From assembly GCA_963707515.1 (NCBI GenBank), contig CAVPQI010000003.1:124001-188000 (forward strand): a DNA stretch of 64,000 nucleotides, given 5' to 3'. Below, in pieces: positions 15,779 through 24,158 of the stretch. Origin of the DNA: Sva-07 sp963707515 (GTDB lineage Bacteria; Actinomycetota; Acidimicrobiia; Acidimicrobiales; Ilumatobacteraceae). The notes below the pieces were generated by a model. That model was not told the origin of the DNA. It did not search any database and worked only from the letters and a program-made list of their open reading frames with translations. The translations under genes and the position numbers were made by a program. How positions within the stretch are numbered: position 1 is the first letter of the stretch; every line of letters begins with the position of its first letter.

Positions 15779-15800
15779 CCGCTCCCGGCGATCGGAGATG
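15779..15800. repeat. Island hairpin repeat, copy 6
   Basis: GCTCCCGGCGATCGGAG, upstream of the Phd antitoxin gene and immediately before palindromic copies B and C. The order repeats copy 5 followed by copy A, so the two repeat types travel together. Confidence 0.6.
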
Positions 15801-15813
15801 GTGCACAACTGCC

Positions 15814-15852
15814 GATGAGCAAGCGGACCGAGGGTCGGGCCGTTCACTCATC
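15814..15852. repeat. Palindromic 39-bp repeat, copy B
   Basis: Arms GATGAGCAAGCGG and CCGTTCACTCATC around GACCGAGGGTCGGG. Three arm positions no longer pair, so this is the most decayed copy. Confidence 0.6.
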
Positions 15853-15875
15853 GCCGGGCGGTGCACGGGCAATCC

Positions 15876-15914
15876 GATGAGCAAACGGACCGACGGGTGG
15901 GCCGTTCGCTCATC
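15876..15914. repeat. Palindromic 39-bp repeat, copy C
   Basis: Arms GATGAGCAAACGG and CCGTTCGCTCATC pair at 12 of 13 positions. It is separated from copy B by 23 bp, in the same orientation. Confidence 0.65.
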
Positions 15915-15940
15915 GCGACGGCGGGCGGGCGGGTAGCCCC

Positions 15941-15977
15941 GAGGTGCCGATCGGGGGCACCCGATAACGGCGAGCGT
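15941..15977. repeat. 37-bp direct repeat, left copy
   Basis: Begins GAGGTGCCGATCGGGGGCAC (itself a GTGCC/GGCAC hairpin). It matches 32 of 37 positions of the copy at 16586-16622. Its complement also resembles the island hairpin core. Confidence 0.55.
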
Positions 15978-16141
15978 GAGCCCGTTCCGGCAACGGTCCG
16001 TCGCGCCGCATCGCGGCCCAATCCCGCGCCGCGAAAGCACGTCACGGAGGCCCTTTTTGGATAGCGCCAGGCCGCCAGCTCTGCGCCACTCGCTGTTCTC
16101 ATCGGACCCGTTCGACCACCTCGCGTGGGCGATACTTGCGC

Positions 16142-16321
16142 ATGCGGCGACGACGCACGGCTGCCCGCGACCTCGTCGTCGCTGACTGGCGCACCTACAA
16201 CGGGAGCTCCATCGGCTGGATGAGCGATGACGGTGTGCACCTCGTGCGGCGAGGGGCGCTCAGGCTCGTCGACTACATCGCGCGGTGGATCGCGCATCTC
16301 GAGGGGCGGGAGTCACCGTGA
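16142..16321 (+). pseudogene. C-terminal remnant of an SGNH/GDSL-type esterase or acyltransferase
   Basis: A 59-residue ORF: ARDLVVADWRTYNGSSIGWM, then SDDGVHLVRRGALRLVDYIA. The D-G-V-H-L pattern after a W-rich stretch is the final Asp-His block of SGNH hydrolase-like domains, which are usually 200 residues or longer; the Ser and Gly blocks are absent. It lies between the two 37-bp direct repeats. A GATACT box precedes the ATG by a few bases. Likely a relic. Confidence 0.4.
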
Positions 16322-16409
16322 CGGCATCGCCGGCCGCGATCGGCTTCGCTTTGAGGCCCGAGCCGAGGAATCCCGATCCGCCAACCAGGACAACCTTCAG
16401 CGCCGCCAC
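16260..16409 (-). pseudogene. N-terminal remnant of an NAD-dependent epimerase
   Basis: A 49-residue ORF from GTG 16409: VAALKVVLVGGSGFLGSGLK is the first strand and Gly-rich loop of an extended SDR epimerase, followed by AAGDAVTVT before homology ends. The rest of a normal protein of about 300 residues is missing. A TACCTT box exactly 6 nt before the GTG shows that promoter and start survived. It overlaps the SGNH remnant on the other strand, inside the 37-bp direct repeats. Confidence 0.45.
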
Positions 16410-16585
16410 CTCTCGAAGGTACAACGCGCGCTCTGCACCGTTCGCCGGCGGCGGTCTCGAATGGGGGCCGAGCCAGTGTTCTTCAGCGATCGAACGCAAG
16501 AAGCCACCGCGTCCCCGCAGCACGAGCGGTGCCGCGGGCCGTTGGAGGCTCCATCAACCGCCCGAGATCTCCCACAAGCGCACGG

Positions 16586-16622
16586 GAGGCACCGATCGGG
16601 AGCACCCGAGAACGGCCAGCGT
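16586..16622. repeat. 37-bp direct repeat, right copy
   Basis: Begins GAGGCACCGATCGGGAGCAC, in the same orientation as the left copy 608 bp away. The enclosed segment holds only gene remnants. It marks the right edge of the island, 30 bp before the amidohydrolase remnant. Confidence 0.55.
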
Positions 16623-16651
16623 CATCGGGAGCCACGGGACGCGAACGCTGG

Positions 16652-17616
16652 TCAGAGCCGGAGCAGGCGTCGGGCGTTGGCGTCGTAGCCGGCGACCCAC
16701 GGGATCTGATCGGGCTCGGTCGGCGCGTCCCAGCCGGCGAGGTTTGTGCCGACGACGAGATGATCGCCGCCGACCTTCGACGTCAGCAGCGCCAGCGCGT
16801 CGGCGTCGTGGAGGTGGTTGTCGAACCACAGCCGACGCAGTCCGGCGCCGAAGTCGACGGGTGCCTCCCGCGCCCACGGTCGGCTGCGACCCTGGTGCTG
16901 CGAGCCGCCCGAACATGTAGGCGCTGGCGCCGCCGCCGTGCGACATGCACACGTCGAGACCCGGATGGCGGTCGAGCACACCGCCGAAGATCAGGCAGGC
17001 GATCGCCAACGTCTCTTCGTACATGAACCCGATCGACAGGTCGAGGTCGAACCGGCGGATCCGCTCGTCGCGCAACGGTCCGTCGATTCCCCACGGTGCG
17101 GGATGGATGAACACGGGCACGTCGAGCTCGACGGCCGTGGACCACAACACGTCGAGCCGTTCGTCGTCGAGGTCGAGGCCGAAGTCGGTGCCGATGTAGG
17201 CCGCCCGGAGGCCGAGGTCACCGACCGCACGGCGCAGCTCGGCCGCCGCCAGTGCGGGGTCCTGCATCGGCAGCTGCGCCGCACCGACGAAGCGATCCGG
17301 GTGGCCGGCGACGACGGCGGCCAGCTCGTCGTTGTGCCAGCGGCAGAACCCGTCGGCGACGTCGGCCTCGACGTGGTGGAAGTAGGTGATCGGATTCGGG
17401 GAGAGCAGTTGCAGCTCGATCCCGAGGTGGTCGTTGAGGCGCAGCCGGGCATCGACGTCCATGAACGCGGTGCCGCGCGTAGCGCACGCCGTGGAGCACG
17501 TAGTCGCCGACGCGGAAGAACGGCCGGCCGTCCGCATGGGTGCCGAGCTCGGGCCCGTAGTGACCCGCGCAGCCCATCACGCCGGGGAGCACCGTATGGG
17601 CGTGGACGTCGATCAT
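16652..17616 (-). pseudogene. Amidohydrolase-2 (ACMSD-like) gene with two frameshifts
   Basis: Three frames together give one protein of about 320 residues. Frame 1 has MIDVHAHTVLPGVMGCAGHY (HxH metal site) to GDYVLHGVRY. Frame 2 runs from RGTAFMDVDARLRLNDHLGI through SPNPITYFHHVEADVADGFC, VPVFIHPAPWG and VCMSHGGGASAYMFGR (His and small-residue core). Frame 3 has APVDFGAGLRRLWFDNHLHD and VVGTNLAGWD (terminal Asp). Each junction (about 17478 and 16895) is explained by one extra base. The family includes decarboxylases of aminocarboxymuconate and related acids. Either pseudogene or sequence error. Confidence 0.65.
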
Positions 17617-17648
17617 CGGCGCCCGCCTCCACGTCGTACGTTGTCGGC

Positions 17649-18404
17649 GTGCCACTCGTCCTCGCCGCCGGTTCCGCGCTCGACAGCGATGCTCCCGGTC
17701 TGCTCCGCGCCGCCGGCGCTGCCGGCTTCGACGGCTGCGGGTTGCGCCTGTCGGGCGAGCACGGTGACCGGCCCGAGGCGATCGCCGCGGCGGCCCAGGC
17801 GGCCGGCATCGCCGTCCACGACGCCGAGGTCCATCGCATCACCGCCGACCGCACGGACCCCGAGCCGTTGCTCGCCGCTGCCGCGTTGGCAGGCGCCGCG
17901 GCGCTGCTCGTGGTCTCCGATCTCGCCGATCGTGACGCCACGACGGCGGCGGTCGCCGACCTGGTCGCACGGGCGGACCGTCACGGGCTCACGGTCGGCC
18001 TCGAGTACATGGCGTGGACCGACCCGTCGACGCCCGCGGACACGATGGCCGTGGCGGCGCGAACCGGGTGTGTCGTCGTCGTCGACGTGCTCCACCACAT
18101 CCGCGTCGGCGGCGGGCCGGCCGAGCTGGCCGAGGTCGTCGCCTCCGGCCACTTCGGCTGGCTGCAGCTGTGCGACGCCCTGCTCACCCCGCCGCCCGAC
18201 CTGCTCGACGAGGCGCGCCATCGCCGACTCCCGCCGGGGCACGGTCAGCTGCCGCTCCGCCAGTTGCTCGACGTCGTCCCCGACGACGCCGTGATCAGCG
18301 TCGAGGTGCAGAGCGACGCGCTGCTGGCGCTCGATGTCGACACGCGTGCCCGGTTGCTGGCGGCGGCGGCACGTGCGGTGCTCGGCGACGGGCCGAGCAG
18401 GTGA
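17649..18404 (+). CDS. Sugar phosphate isomerase/epimerase family protein (TIM barrel)
   Basis: A 251-residue xylose-isomerase-like barrel: GFDGCGLRLSGEHGDRPEAI, HDAEVHRI (strand with metal ligand), VGLEYMAWTD (Glu), VVVDVLHHIRVGG (Asp-His-His), LQLCDAL and ISVEVQSD (last Glu). A TACGTT box lies 6 nt before the GTG, so it is leaderless. It is divergent from the broken amidohydrolase and probably shares a catabolic function with it. Related in family to the protein at 4665-5516; substrate unknown. Confidence 0.85.
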   Translation: MPLVLAAGSALDSDAPGLLRAAGAAGFDGCGLRLSGEHGDRPEAIAAAAQAAGIAVHDAEVHRITADRTDPEPLLAAAALAGAAALLVVSDLADRDATTAAVADLVARADRHGLTVGLEYMAWTDPSTPADTMAVAARTGCVVVVDVLHHIRVGGGPAELAEVVASGHFGWLQLCDALLTPPPDLLDEARHRRLPPGHGQLPLRQLLDVVPDDAVISVEVQSDALLALDVDTRARLLAAAARAVLGDGPSR

Positions 18405-18439
18405 CGGCGACGTCGCTCAGACGTTCGCCAGACGTTCGC

Positions 18440-19648
18440 TCATCCGAGCAGCACGGGGTAGCGCCCGAAGTAGGGGCGGGTCGTCGACGGATCCATCTCC
18501 GGCGGATCGTCGGGGTCCGGCCGCACGCCGTGGTCGAACATCGCCTGCACCGCCTCGGGGACGAGGCCGAACAGGTGGGCCTCCTCGGCCGCATCGGGCC
18601 GGTGGACGAGCCCGGCGGCGAGGTCCTGGCCGATGCAGGCGTGCATCCCGAGACCGAACGACAAGCCGTACCCGGCGACGTTGTCGGGCAGCTCGCGGTG
18701 CGGGTTGAACGTCGCCGCGTCGTCGCCGAACACCGACGTGTCGCGGTTGACGCTGAGCAGGTCGATGACGACCTTCGATCCCTTGGGGAAGCGGGTGCCG
18801 GAACGCAGCTCGACGTCGTCGAGCGCCCAACGCATCCCCGTCGGTGACGACGGTTGCAGGCGCACCGTCTCGTGGGTGCAGCGTTGCACGAACAATCGGT
18901 CCGTCCGTGCCCGGTCGGCGTCTTCGGGATGTTCGGCGATCCAGGTGAACATGTTGTGCAGCACGCGGGTGAACGCCGTGGCCGACGTGTGGGCGCCGGC
19001 GAGCAGGTAGAAGGCGACCTCACGCACGATGACGTCGTGTGGCAGGTGCAACGCGTCGACGTTCGACAGCAGCACCGTCAGCACGTCGCGGGGCGGCTCC
19101 TCGCCCCGGTCGAGCAACGCCTGGCGGCGGGCGATCGACGGCGCGACGAACTCGGTGTCGAACCGCGACAGGCCCTCGGCGACCTCGGCGGCCTTGGCGC
19201 TGCGATCGCCGGTCGAGTGGCCCAGCGTCGCCCCTTCGATGAACAGCATCAGGTAGCGGTACAGGTGCCGGGTCTCGTCCGCGGTGCCGAGCGGCCGATC
19301 GACGCCGGCGGTGAGCGCGGCGAGGTTCATCATCATCCGGTGCCCGAGGTCGACGAGCTCCGCCCGGCCGGCAGCGACCTCGGGCTCGATCGTCTCGGCG
19401 ATGATCGGCGGGAACAGCTGGCGCTCGTAGATCTCGAACGTGTCGCGGCGGAACAGCCGGTTCTCGAGGCGCCGCCGGTCGCGGTGCTCGACCCCGTGGA
19501 GGTTGACGAGCACGTCGGCCATGATCACCTCGCCGGCGTCGTACAGCGCCTGGCGGAGATCCTTGCTGCGGTAGACGTCGCGCGCCTCGTGGAAGTCGGT
19601 GATCGTGAACACCGGCGGGTCGTCGTGCATGTCGTCTGCTCCCATCAT
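18440..19648 (-). CDS. Cytochrome P450
   Basis: A 402-residue bacterial P450. The heme loop is LSFGLGMHACIGQDLAAG (Cys thiolate), and the ExxR motif is HETVRLQPSSP. The I-helix reads FYLLAGAHTSATAF, so the usual acid of the acid-alcohol pair is His, while the Thr remains. It starts at the double ATG overlapping the SDR stop, and is the last gene of a four-gene overlapping operon. The N-terminus (KDLRQALYDAGE, LENRLFRRDTF) is shared with the P450 at 21954. Probably hydroxylates a hydrophobic substrate; electron partners are not nearby. Confidence 0.9.
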   Translation of the reverse strand: MMGADDMHDDPPVFTITDFHEARDVYRSKDLRQALYDAGEVIMADVLVNLHGVEHRDRRRLENRLFRRDTFEIYERQLFPPIIAETIEPEVAAGRAELVDLGHRMMMNLAALTAGVDRPLGTADETRHLYRYLMLFIEGATLGHSTGDRSAKAAEVAEGLSRFDTEFVAPSIARRQALLDRGEEPPRDVLTVLLSNVDALHLPHDVIVREVAFYLLAGAHTSATAFTRVLHNMFTWIAEHPEDADRARTDRLFVQRCTHETVRLQPSSPTGMRWALDDVELRSGTRFPKGSKVVIDLLSVNRDTSVFGDDAATFNPHRELPDNVAGYGLSFGLGMHACIGQDLAAGLVHRPDAAEEAHLFGLVPEAVQAMFDHGVRPDPDDPPEMDPSTTRPYFGRYPVLLG

Positions 19649-20409
19649 GCGTTGGTGACGCCGAGTCCGAGACCGCCGTCGACGGTCATCACCCACCCGG
19701 TCGTCCATTCAGCTCGTGCCAGGTACTCGACGGCCTCGGCGATCTCGGCGGGCGTGCCGAGCCGGCCCAGCGCATGCGCCGGGGCGAGCCCGTCGAGGCG
19801 TGCCTTCGCCGTCGCGTCGTCGAACACGCCGGCGCGTTGGTTGATCTCGGTGAACACGCCGCCCGGTCGTACGCACGACACCCGCACGCCGGCGGGTCCG
19901 AGCTCGGCCGCGAGCACCCCGGTGAGCGTCTCCAGCGCACCCTTGGTCGCCGCGTACGGCGACGCACCCGGGAACGCTCGCTGCGAGTGCACCGAGCCGA
20001 GGAAGATCACCGCACCGTGCGCGGCGACGAGCTCGGCGTGGGCGGCCCGGGTCAGCATCATCGGGCCGATGACGTTCGACGAGAACACGTCGAGCAGTTG
20101 CTGCTCGTCGTAGTCGGCCACCGCGCTGCGGTACATGTTGCCGGCGTTGTTGACCAGCACGTCGAGGCGTCCGTCGCCGTGCTCGACCGCCGCAGCGACC
20201 ATCGCCGCCCGGTCCTCGTCGCGGGTGACGTCGCCGGTGATGGATCGGCAGGCCGGTCCGATCGACGCCGCCACCGCGTCGATGCGTTGCGCTCGTCGCC
20301 CCGAGATGGTCACCCGGGCGCCGCGCTCGGCGAAGTGGCGGGCGATGCCCTCGCCGATGCCCGATCCACCGCCGGTGACGAGCACCGACATCCCGGCGAC
20401 GTCACGCAT
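19645..20409 (-). CDS. Short-chain dehydrogenase/reductase
   Basis: A 254-residue classical SDR: SVLVTGGGSGIGEGIARHFA (cofactor loop), LVNNAGN, catalytic GSVHSQRAFPGASPYAATKG (Ser, Tyr, Lys), VRPGGVFTE and TVDGGLGLG. It overlaps its neighbours on both sides (8 nt with thuA, 4 nt with the P450), so the operon is tightly coupled. Probably oxidises or reduces an alcohol or ketone handled by the P450; substrate not deducible. Confidence 0.9.
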   Translation of the reverse strand: MRDVAGMSVLVTGGGSGIGEGIARHFAERGARVTISGRRAQRIDAVAASIGPACRSITGDVTRDEDRAAMVAAAVEHGDGRLDVLVNNAGNMYRSAVADYDEQQLLDVFSSNVIGPMMLTRAAHAELVAAHGAVIFLGSVHSQRAFPGASPYAATKGALETLTGVLAAELGPAGVRVSCVRPGGVFTEINQRAGVFDDATAKARLDGLAPAHALGRLGTPAEIAEAVEYLARAEWTTGWVMTVDGGLGLGVTNA

Positions 20410-21122
20410 CGGTCGGCCCTGCCGGCGGGTGATCCGACCCGAGCGTCCAAGCGAGCGCCTGGGTCACGAGTCGGGCGTGGTCGGGTTGACGGATCGAGTG
20501 GGCGTCGTGGCCGAACACGTCGTAGACCACTCGACCGTCGCCGTAGCGGTGGGTCCACACGACCGGCTGGTCGGCGTCGTCGGGTGTGCGGCGTGCGGTG
20601 GCGAGCACCTCCACGTCGCTGCCGACGTCGAGGTCGCCGTACACCTCGTCGTCGAGGGTGAACGTGGCGCCGACGTCGGCGACCACCGGATGACGGGCGC
20701 CGCCGACCAGTTCGGCGACGACCGGCCCCGCCGGCGGGTGGGACGAGCGCCCCCAGTGCCAGGTGCCGCCGACGATCGCCGCCCACTCGTCCCAGTCGTC
20801 GAAGCAGATCGATGCCGTGTGCATCGCCACCAGACCGCCGCCCGAGGCGACGAACGTGCGCAGGCCCGTCGCGGGTCGCTGCCGAGGGGCTGTAGCCGAA
20901 CTCGTCGCGCCAGCCGTCGTAGGCGTCGCCGAGCATCCGCCACCAGAGGCCGTCGATCAGCAGCGCATCGGCATCGGCGAGACGATCGACCGCCGTGTCG
21001 GGGTCGGCCACGGCGCACGGGCGGTGACCGGCGGCATCGACGAGCGCCACCAGCGCATCGCGGACGGCATCGAAGTCGTGGGCGTGGGGCGACCCGCCTG
21101 CGAGGACGACGACGTCGCTCAT
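20402..21122 (-). pseudogene. ThuA-like (trehalose utilisation/GATase-like) protein, one frameshift
   Basis: The N-terminal frame from ATG 21122 reads MSDVVVLAGGSPHAHDFDAV, then ADALLIDGLWWRM and FGYSPSAATRDG. After one extra base near 20885 the frame becomes LRTFVASGGGLVAMHTASIC (the ThuA family G-G-L-V-x-H-x motif), WDEWAAIVGGTWHWG and YGDGRVVYDVFGHDAHS. The combined protein is about 239 residues, normal for ThuA. Members are class-I glutaminase-fold proteins often found with sugar or steroid-like catabolism. The ATG overlaps the preceding SDR stop. Probably a real gene with a consensus error, or recently broken. Confidence 0.65.
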
Positions 21123-21911
21123 CGTGGATGTCCGACCGAGTCGAGGGTCGCCGGCCGGGGGAGGTGGGCGATGACCGAACTGGTGACGCCACCGTCGACC
21201 ACCAGATTCTGGCCGTGGATGTAGCTCGCCGCATCGGAGGCGAGGAAGAGCACCGCGTCGGCGACGTCGTGAGCCGTTCCCAGCCTCCCCAACGGCACCT
21301 TCGACTGGCGCGCCGCACGCGACGCCGGGTCGGCGTAGATCGGTTCCGACATGCCGCCGTCGATCAACCCGGGCGCCACGGAGTTGACCCGGATGCCGGC
21401 CGGCCCCCACTCGAGGGCCATCTGCGTGGTGAGCAGTGCGATCGCCGCCTTCGACGGACCGTAGGCACCGGCGTTCGGGCCGGCGGCCACCCCGTTCATC
21501 GACGTGATGTTGACGATCGTCCCGGCCCGACCGGCGGCGACCCAGCGGCGCGCTGCGGCGCGGGCGACGAGGAACGTGCCCACGAGGTTGACGTCCAACA
21601 CGGCGCGGAAGTCGTCGACGGCGAGGTCCAACAGGGGAGCGAAGCGGACGATGCCGGCGTTGTTGACGACGACGTCCGGCACCCCGAAGTCGTCGAACAC
21701 CGCCTCGATCGCCGCCTCGTCGTCGACGGAGGCGACGAACCGGGTGATGCCGTCGCTCGACGCCCGACGGGGCCACGACATCGATCGTGGCAACCCGATC
21801 ACCGAGGTCGGCAGCAGCGCGGGCGATCGCCGCCCCGAGCCCGTTGGCGCCACCGGTGACGATCATCGTTCGTCGGCCGTCGTCGTGTGTGCCGTCGTGC
21901 ACGGCTCGCAT
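21119..21911 (-). pseudogene. Short-chain dehydrogenase/reductase, one frameshift
   Basis: The first frame gives MIVTGGANGLGAAIARAAAD and VATIDVVAPS. One extra G near 21762 moves the rest to DGITRFVASVDDEAAIEAVF, VVVNNAGIVRF, ITSMNGVAAGPNAGAYGPSK (catalytic Tyr-Lys), VAPGLIDGGM and NLVVDGG. The full protein would be about 264 residues. The ATG at 21911 has a GAGGGGGG Shine-Dalgarno. First gene of the SDR-ThuA-SDR-P450 operon; its promoter overlaps the start of the divergent P450. Confidence 0.7.
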
Positions 21912-21945
21912 CACCCCCCTCGTCCTGCGCCGGATCGGCGATGAT

Positions 21946-21966
21946 GGATAGTAGTGATAACTCTAA
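21946..21966 (-). promoter_or_regulatory. Shared 21-bp promoter element, copy 1
   Basis: On the minus strand GTTATCACTACTATCC contains a TACTAT -10 box about 35 bp before the SDR ATG. It agrees at 17 of 21 positions with the element before the ABC-CoxLS operon (31445-31465). It also covers the GTG of the rightward P450, so a bound regulator would affect both directions. Confidence 0.5.
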
Positions 21967-23237
21967 CGACGTACGATTCGGCGCGGCTCGGTCTGCGCAG
22001 CCGAGACCTCCGACAGGCGCTCTACGACGCCGGTGAGCACGTGATGAACGGCGTCATCGTCAACCTCCACGGGCCCGAGCACATCGCCCGGCGGCGGCTG
22101 GAGAACCGGCTCTTCCGCCGCGACACCTTCGCCTGGTACGAAGCGCACCGGACGCCGCACATCATCGCCGCCGCCCTCGACGGACCGATCGCCGCCGGGC
22201 GTGGCGACCTGCTGGCGATCGCCCGCAGGACGATGATGACGCTGTCGGTGATCATCGCCGGCGTCGACGTGGCGACGGGTGCCGGCGATCCGAACGGCCA
22301 GGATCCGAACGCCCAGCATCCGAACGCCCAGCATCCGAGCGATGATGATCCGGCGGAGTTCGAACGGTTCGCCTCGCTGATGGAGCGACTCGCCCGGGCC
22401 GCCGTCGTCGCCCACACGACCGGTGATCCGGCCGACATCATCGCCGACGGTGACGCCGCGCTGGCGGAGTTCGACGTCGACTTCTTCCGTCCCTCGCGGG
22501 CGCGCCGCGAGGCCCTCGTCGCCGCCGTGCGACGCGGTGAGCTGGCCGACGACGAGCTGCCCAAGGACGTGCTGACGACCTTGCTCGTCAACCAGGACAC
22601 ACTGCACCTCCCCGACGACGTCGTTCTCCGCGAGGTCGCCTACTACCCGTGGGTCGGCTCACACTCCACGTCGGCGCAGCTCGTGCATGCCATGCACCAC
22701 ATCTTCGAGTGGCTCGACGAGCATCCCGACGACCGGGCGCGGCTGATCGGCGACGACCTGCTGCGACAGCGATTCGTGCACGAGTCGATGCGGCTCCACC
22801 CGGCGAGCCCGGTGGCGCTGCGCATCGCCACCTGCGATGTCGAGCTGACCCCGGAGATCACCGTTGCCGCCGGCGAGACCGTCGCCATCGACATCGAATC
22901 GGCCAATCGCGACCCCGCCCAGTTCGGCGACGCCCCCGGCCGCTTCGACCCCGGCCGATCACTGGCACCCGACGTCGCACCCTGGGGGCTGAGCTTCGGC
23001 CACGGAACCCACTCCTGCCTCGGCCAGGAGCTGGCGGGTGGCGTGGCACCGGACCACCACGTCGATCACCACCTGCTCGGCTCGGTGGCGGTGATGGCAG
23101 GCGAGCTGCTGGCGGCCGGCGCCCGGCCCGCCCCCGACGATCCACCGGTGCTCGACAGCGCCACGACACGCGTCGTGTGGGGCCGCTATCCGGTGGTGTT
23201 CGACCCGACTCACCCGGCCGACCCTGCCGACCGGTGA
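21954..23237 (+). CDS. Cytochrome P450
   Basis: A 427-residue P450, paralog of the one at 18440. The heme loop is LSFGHGTHSCLGQELAGG and ExxR is HESMRLHPASP. The I-helix VAYYPWVGSHSTSAQLVH again lacks the conserved acidic residue (Ser-His in its place). A DPNGQ/DPNAQ/HPNAQ pentapeptide insertion made of 15-bp DNA repeats lies near residue 115. The GTG start lies within the promoter element of the divergent operon. Probably a monooxygenase for a substrate related to that of the neighbouring operon. Confidence 0.9.
   Translation: MITLTTYDSARLGLRSRDLRQALYDAGEHVMNGVIVNLHGPEHIARRRLENRLFRRDTFAWYEAHRTPHIIAAALDGPIAAGRGDLLAIARRTMMTLSVIIAGVDVATGAGDPNGQDPNAQHPNAQHPSDDDPAEFERFASLMERLARAAVVAHTTGDPADIIADGDAALAEFDVDFFRPSRARREALVAAVRRGELADDELPKDVLTTLLVNQDTLHLPDDVVLREVAYYPWVGSHSTSAQLVHAMHHIFEWLDEHPDDRARLIGDDLLRQRFVHESMRLHPASPVALRIATCDVELTPEITVAAGETVAIDIESANRDPAQFGDAPGRFDPGRSLAPDVAPWGLSFGHGTHSCLGQELAGGVAPDHHVDHHLLGSVAVMAGELLAAGARPAPDDPPVLDSATTRVVWGRYPVVFDPTHPADPADR
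22287..22339. repeat. 15-bp tandem repeat inside the P450 gene
   Basis: Three full units close to GATCCGAACGCCCAG and one partial unit, in frame, encode the repeated (D/H)PN(A/G)Q pentapeptide. The paralogous P450 lacks this insertion. Confidence 0.6.
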
Positions 23238-23281
23238 TGACCGACGTGGCCCCGCGACCGCATTCCGCTACCGTGCCGAGC

Positions 23282-24121
23282 GTGTCGAACGGCCACGCGT
23301 TGGACCTCCTGGCGGACGCCGGATTCTCCGGCTACGAGGCCAAGGCCTACCTCGCACTGCTGGCCGCCGGCGAACCGATGAACGGCTACGAGGTCGCCAA
23401 AGCGTCCGGTGTGCCGCGCAGCACCGTGTACGAGACGCTCGCCAAGCTCGTCGCCCGCGGGGCGGCGTTCGAGGTCCACGCGACCAGCGACACCGTGGCC
23501 TACGTCCCGTTGCCGTCCGACGCGTTGATCGGCCGGCTGCGTCGCCAGACCCACGACACCATCTCGGGTCTCGAGACGGTGCTCCCGACGATCGGCCAGG
23601 CGCTCTCGGCGCGAGTGGTGCAGCCGCTGACCGGCCGCGATCCGGTCATCAGCCGGGCGATCGACGTCATCGAGAGCGCCCGCCGCACGCTCTGGCTGTC
23701 GATCTGGCCGCACGAGGCGGCAGAGCTCGTCCCGGCGGTCGAAGCCGCCGTCGAGCGAGGTGTCGACGCCTTCACGATCGCCTATGGCGACGTGGGACCG
23801 CTGTCCGGACGCGTGTACGCCCACTCCTACAGCGCCCCCGAGGTGGTCGAGGAGCGGCTGCAGTGCCGCTTGTCGATCGTCGTCGCCGATCACGACCAGG
23901 CGATCATCGCCGGCGTCACCGCCGATCACGTCTGGGGCATGTGGAGCGACGACCGCGCCGTGGCGCTGCTCGCCGCCGAGCACGTCCGCCACGACATCGC
24001 ACTGCAGCTCACGGCGGAACGCCTCGCCGCCGCCGGACTGCACGACTTCTGGGCCCACGACGACGATCTCGAGGCGCTGCGCGACGCCAGTGCGGCGGCG
24101 GTCCACACGGCGACCGAATGA
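23282..24121 (+). CDS. TrmB family transcriptional regulator
   Basis: A 279-residue protein: a winged-helix TrmB domain (LLADAGFSGYEAKAYLALLA, then MNGYEVAKASGVPRSTVYET) followed by a PLD-like effector domain (TLWLSIWPHEAAELVPAVEA, then CRLSIVVADHDQAIIAGV). TrmB proteins sense sugars or other small ligands. GTG 23282 lies 7 nt after TACCGT, implying a leaderless message. It stands between the P450 cluster and the ABC/molybdenum hydroxylase operon, so it is a candidate regulator of the promoter element these operons share; that is inference. Confidence 0.85.
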   Translation: MSNGHALDLLADAGFSGYEAKAYLALLAAGEPMNGYEVAKASGVPRSTVYETLAKLVARGAAFEVHATSDTVAYVPLPSDALIGRLRRQTHDTISGLETVLPTIGQALSARVVQPLTGRDPVISRAIDVIESARRTLWLSIWPHEAAELVPAVEAAVERGVDAFTIAYGDVGPLSGRVYAHSYSAPEVVEERLQCRLSIVVADHDQAIIAGVTADHVWGMWSDDRAVALLAAEHVRHDIALQLTAERLAAAGLHDFWAHDDDLEALRDASAAAVHTATE

Positions 24122-24158
24122 GCCTGGACGTTGGAAGGCCGTGCAGTCGAGACGACGC

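Noticed and set aside
14754..15914. CRISPR array
   Set aside because: Only three imperfect copies with irregular spacing (about 1.1 kb and 23 bp), and no cas genes.
10569..16622. Integron cassette array with attC sites
   Set aside because: The repeats lack the paired RYYYAAC/GTTRRRY core sites. One GTTGGAT follows copy 2, but the similar heptamer near copy 4 lies inside a toxin gene. No integrase is present in the window.
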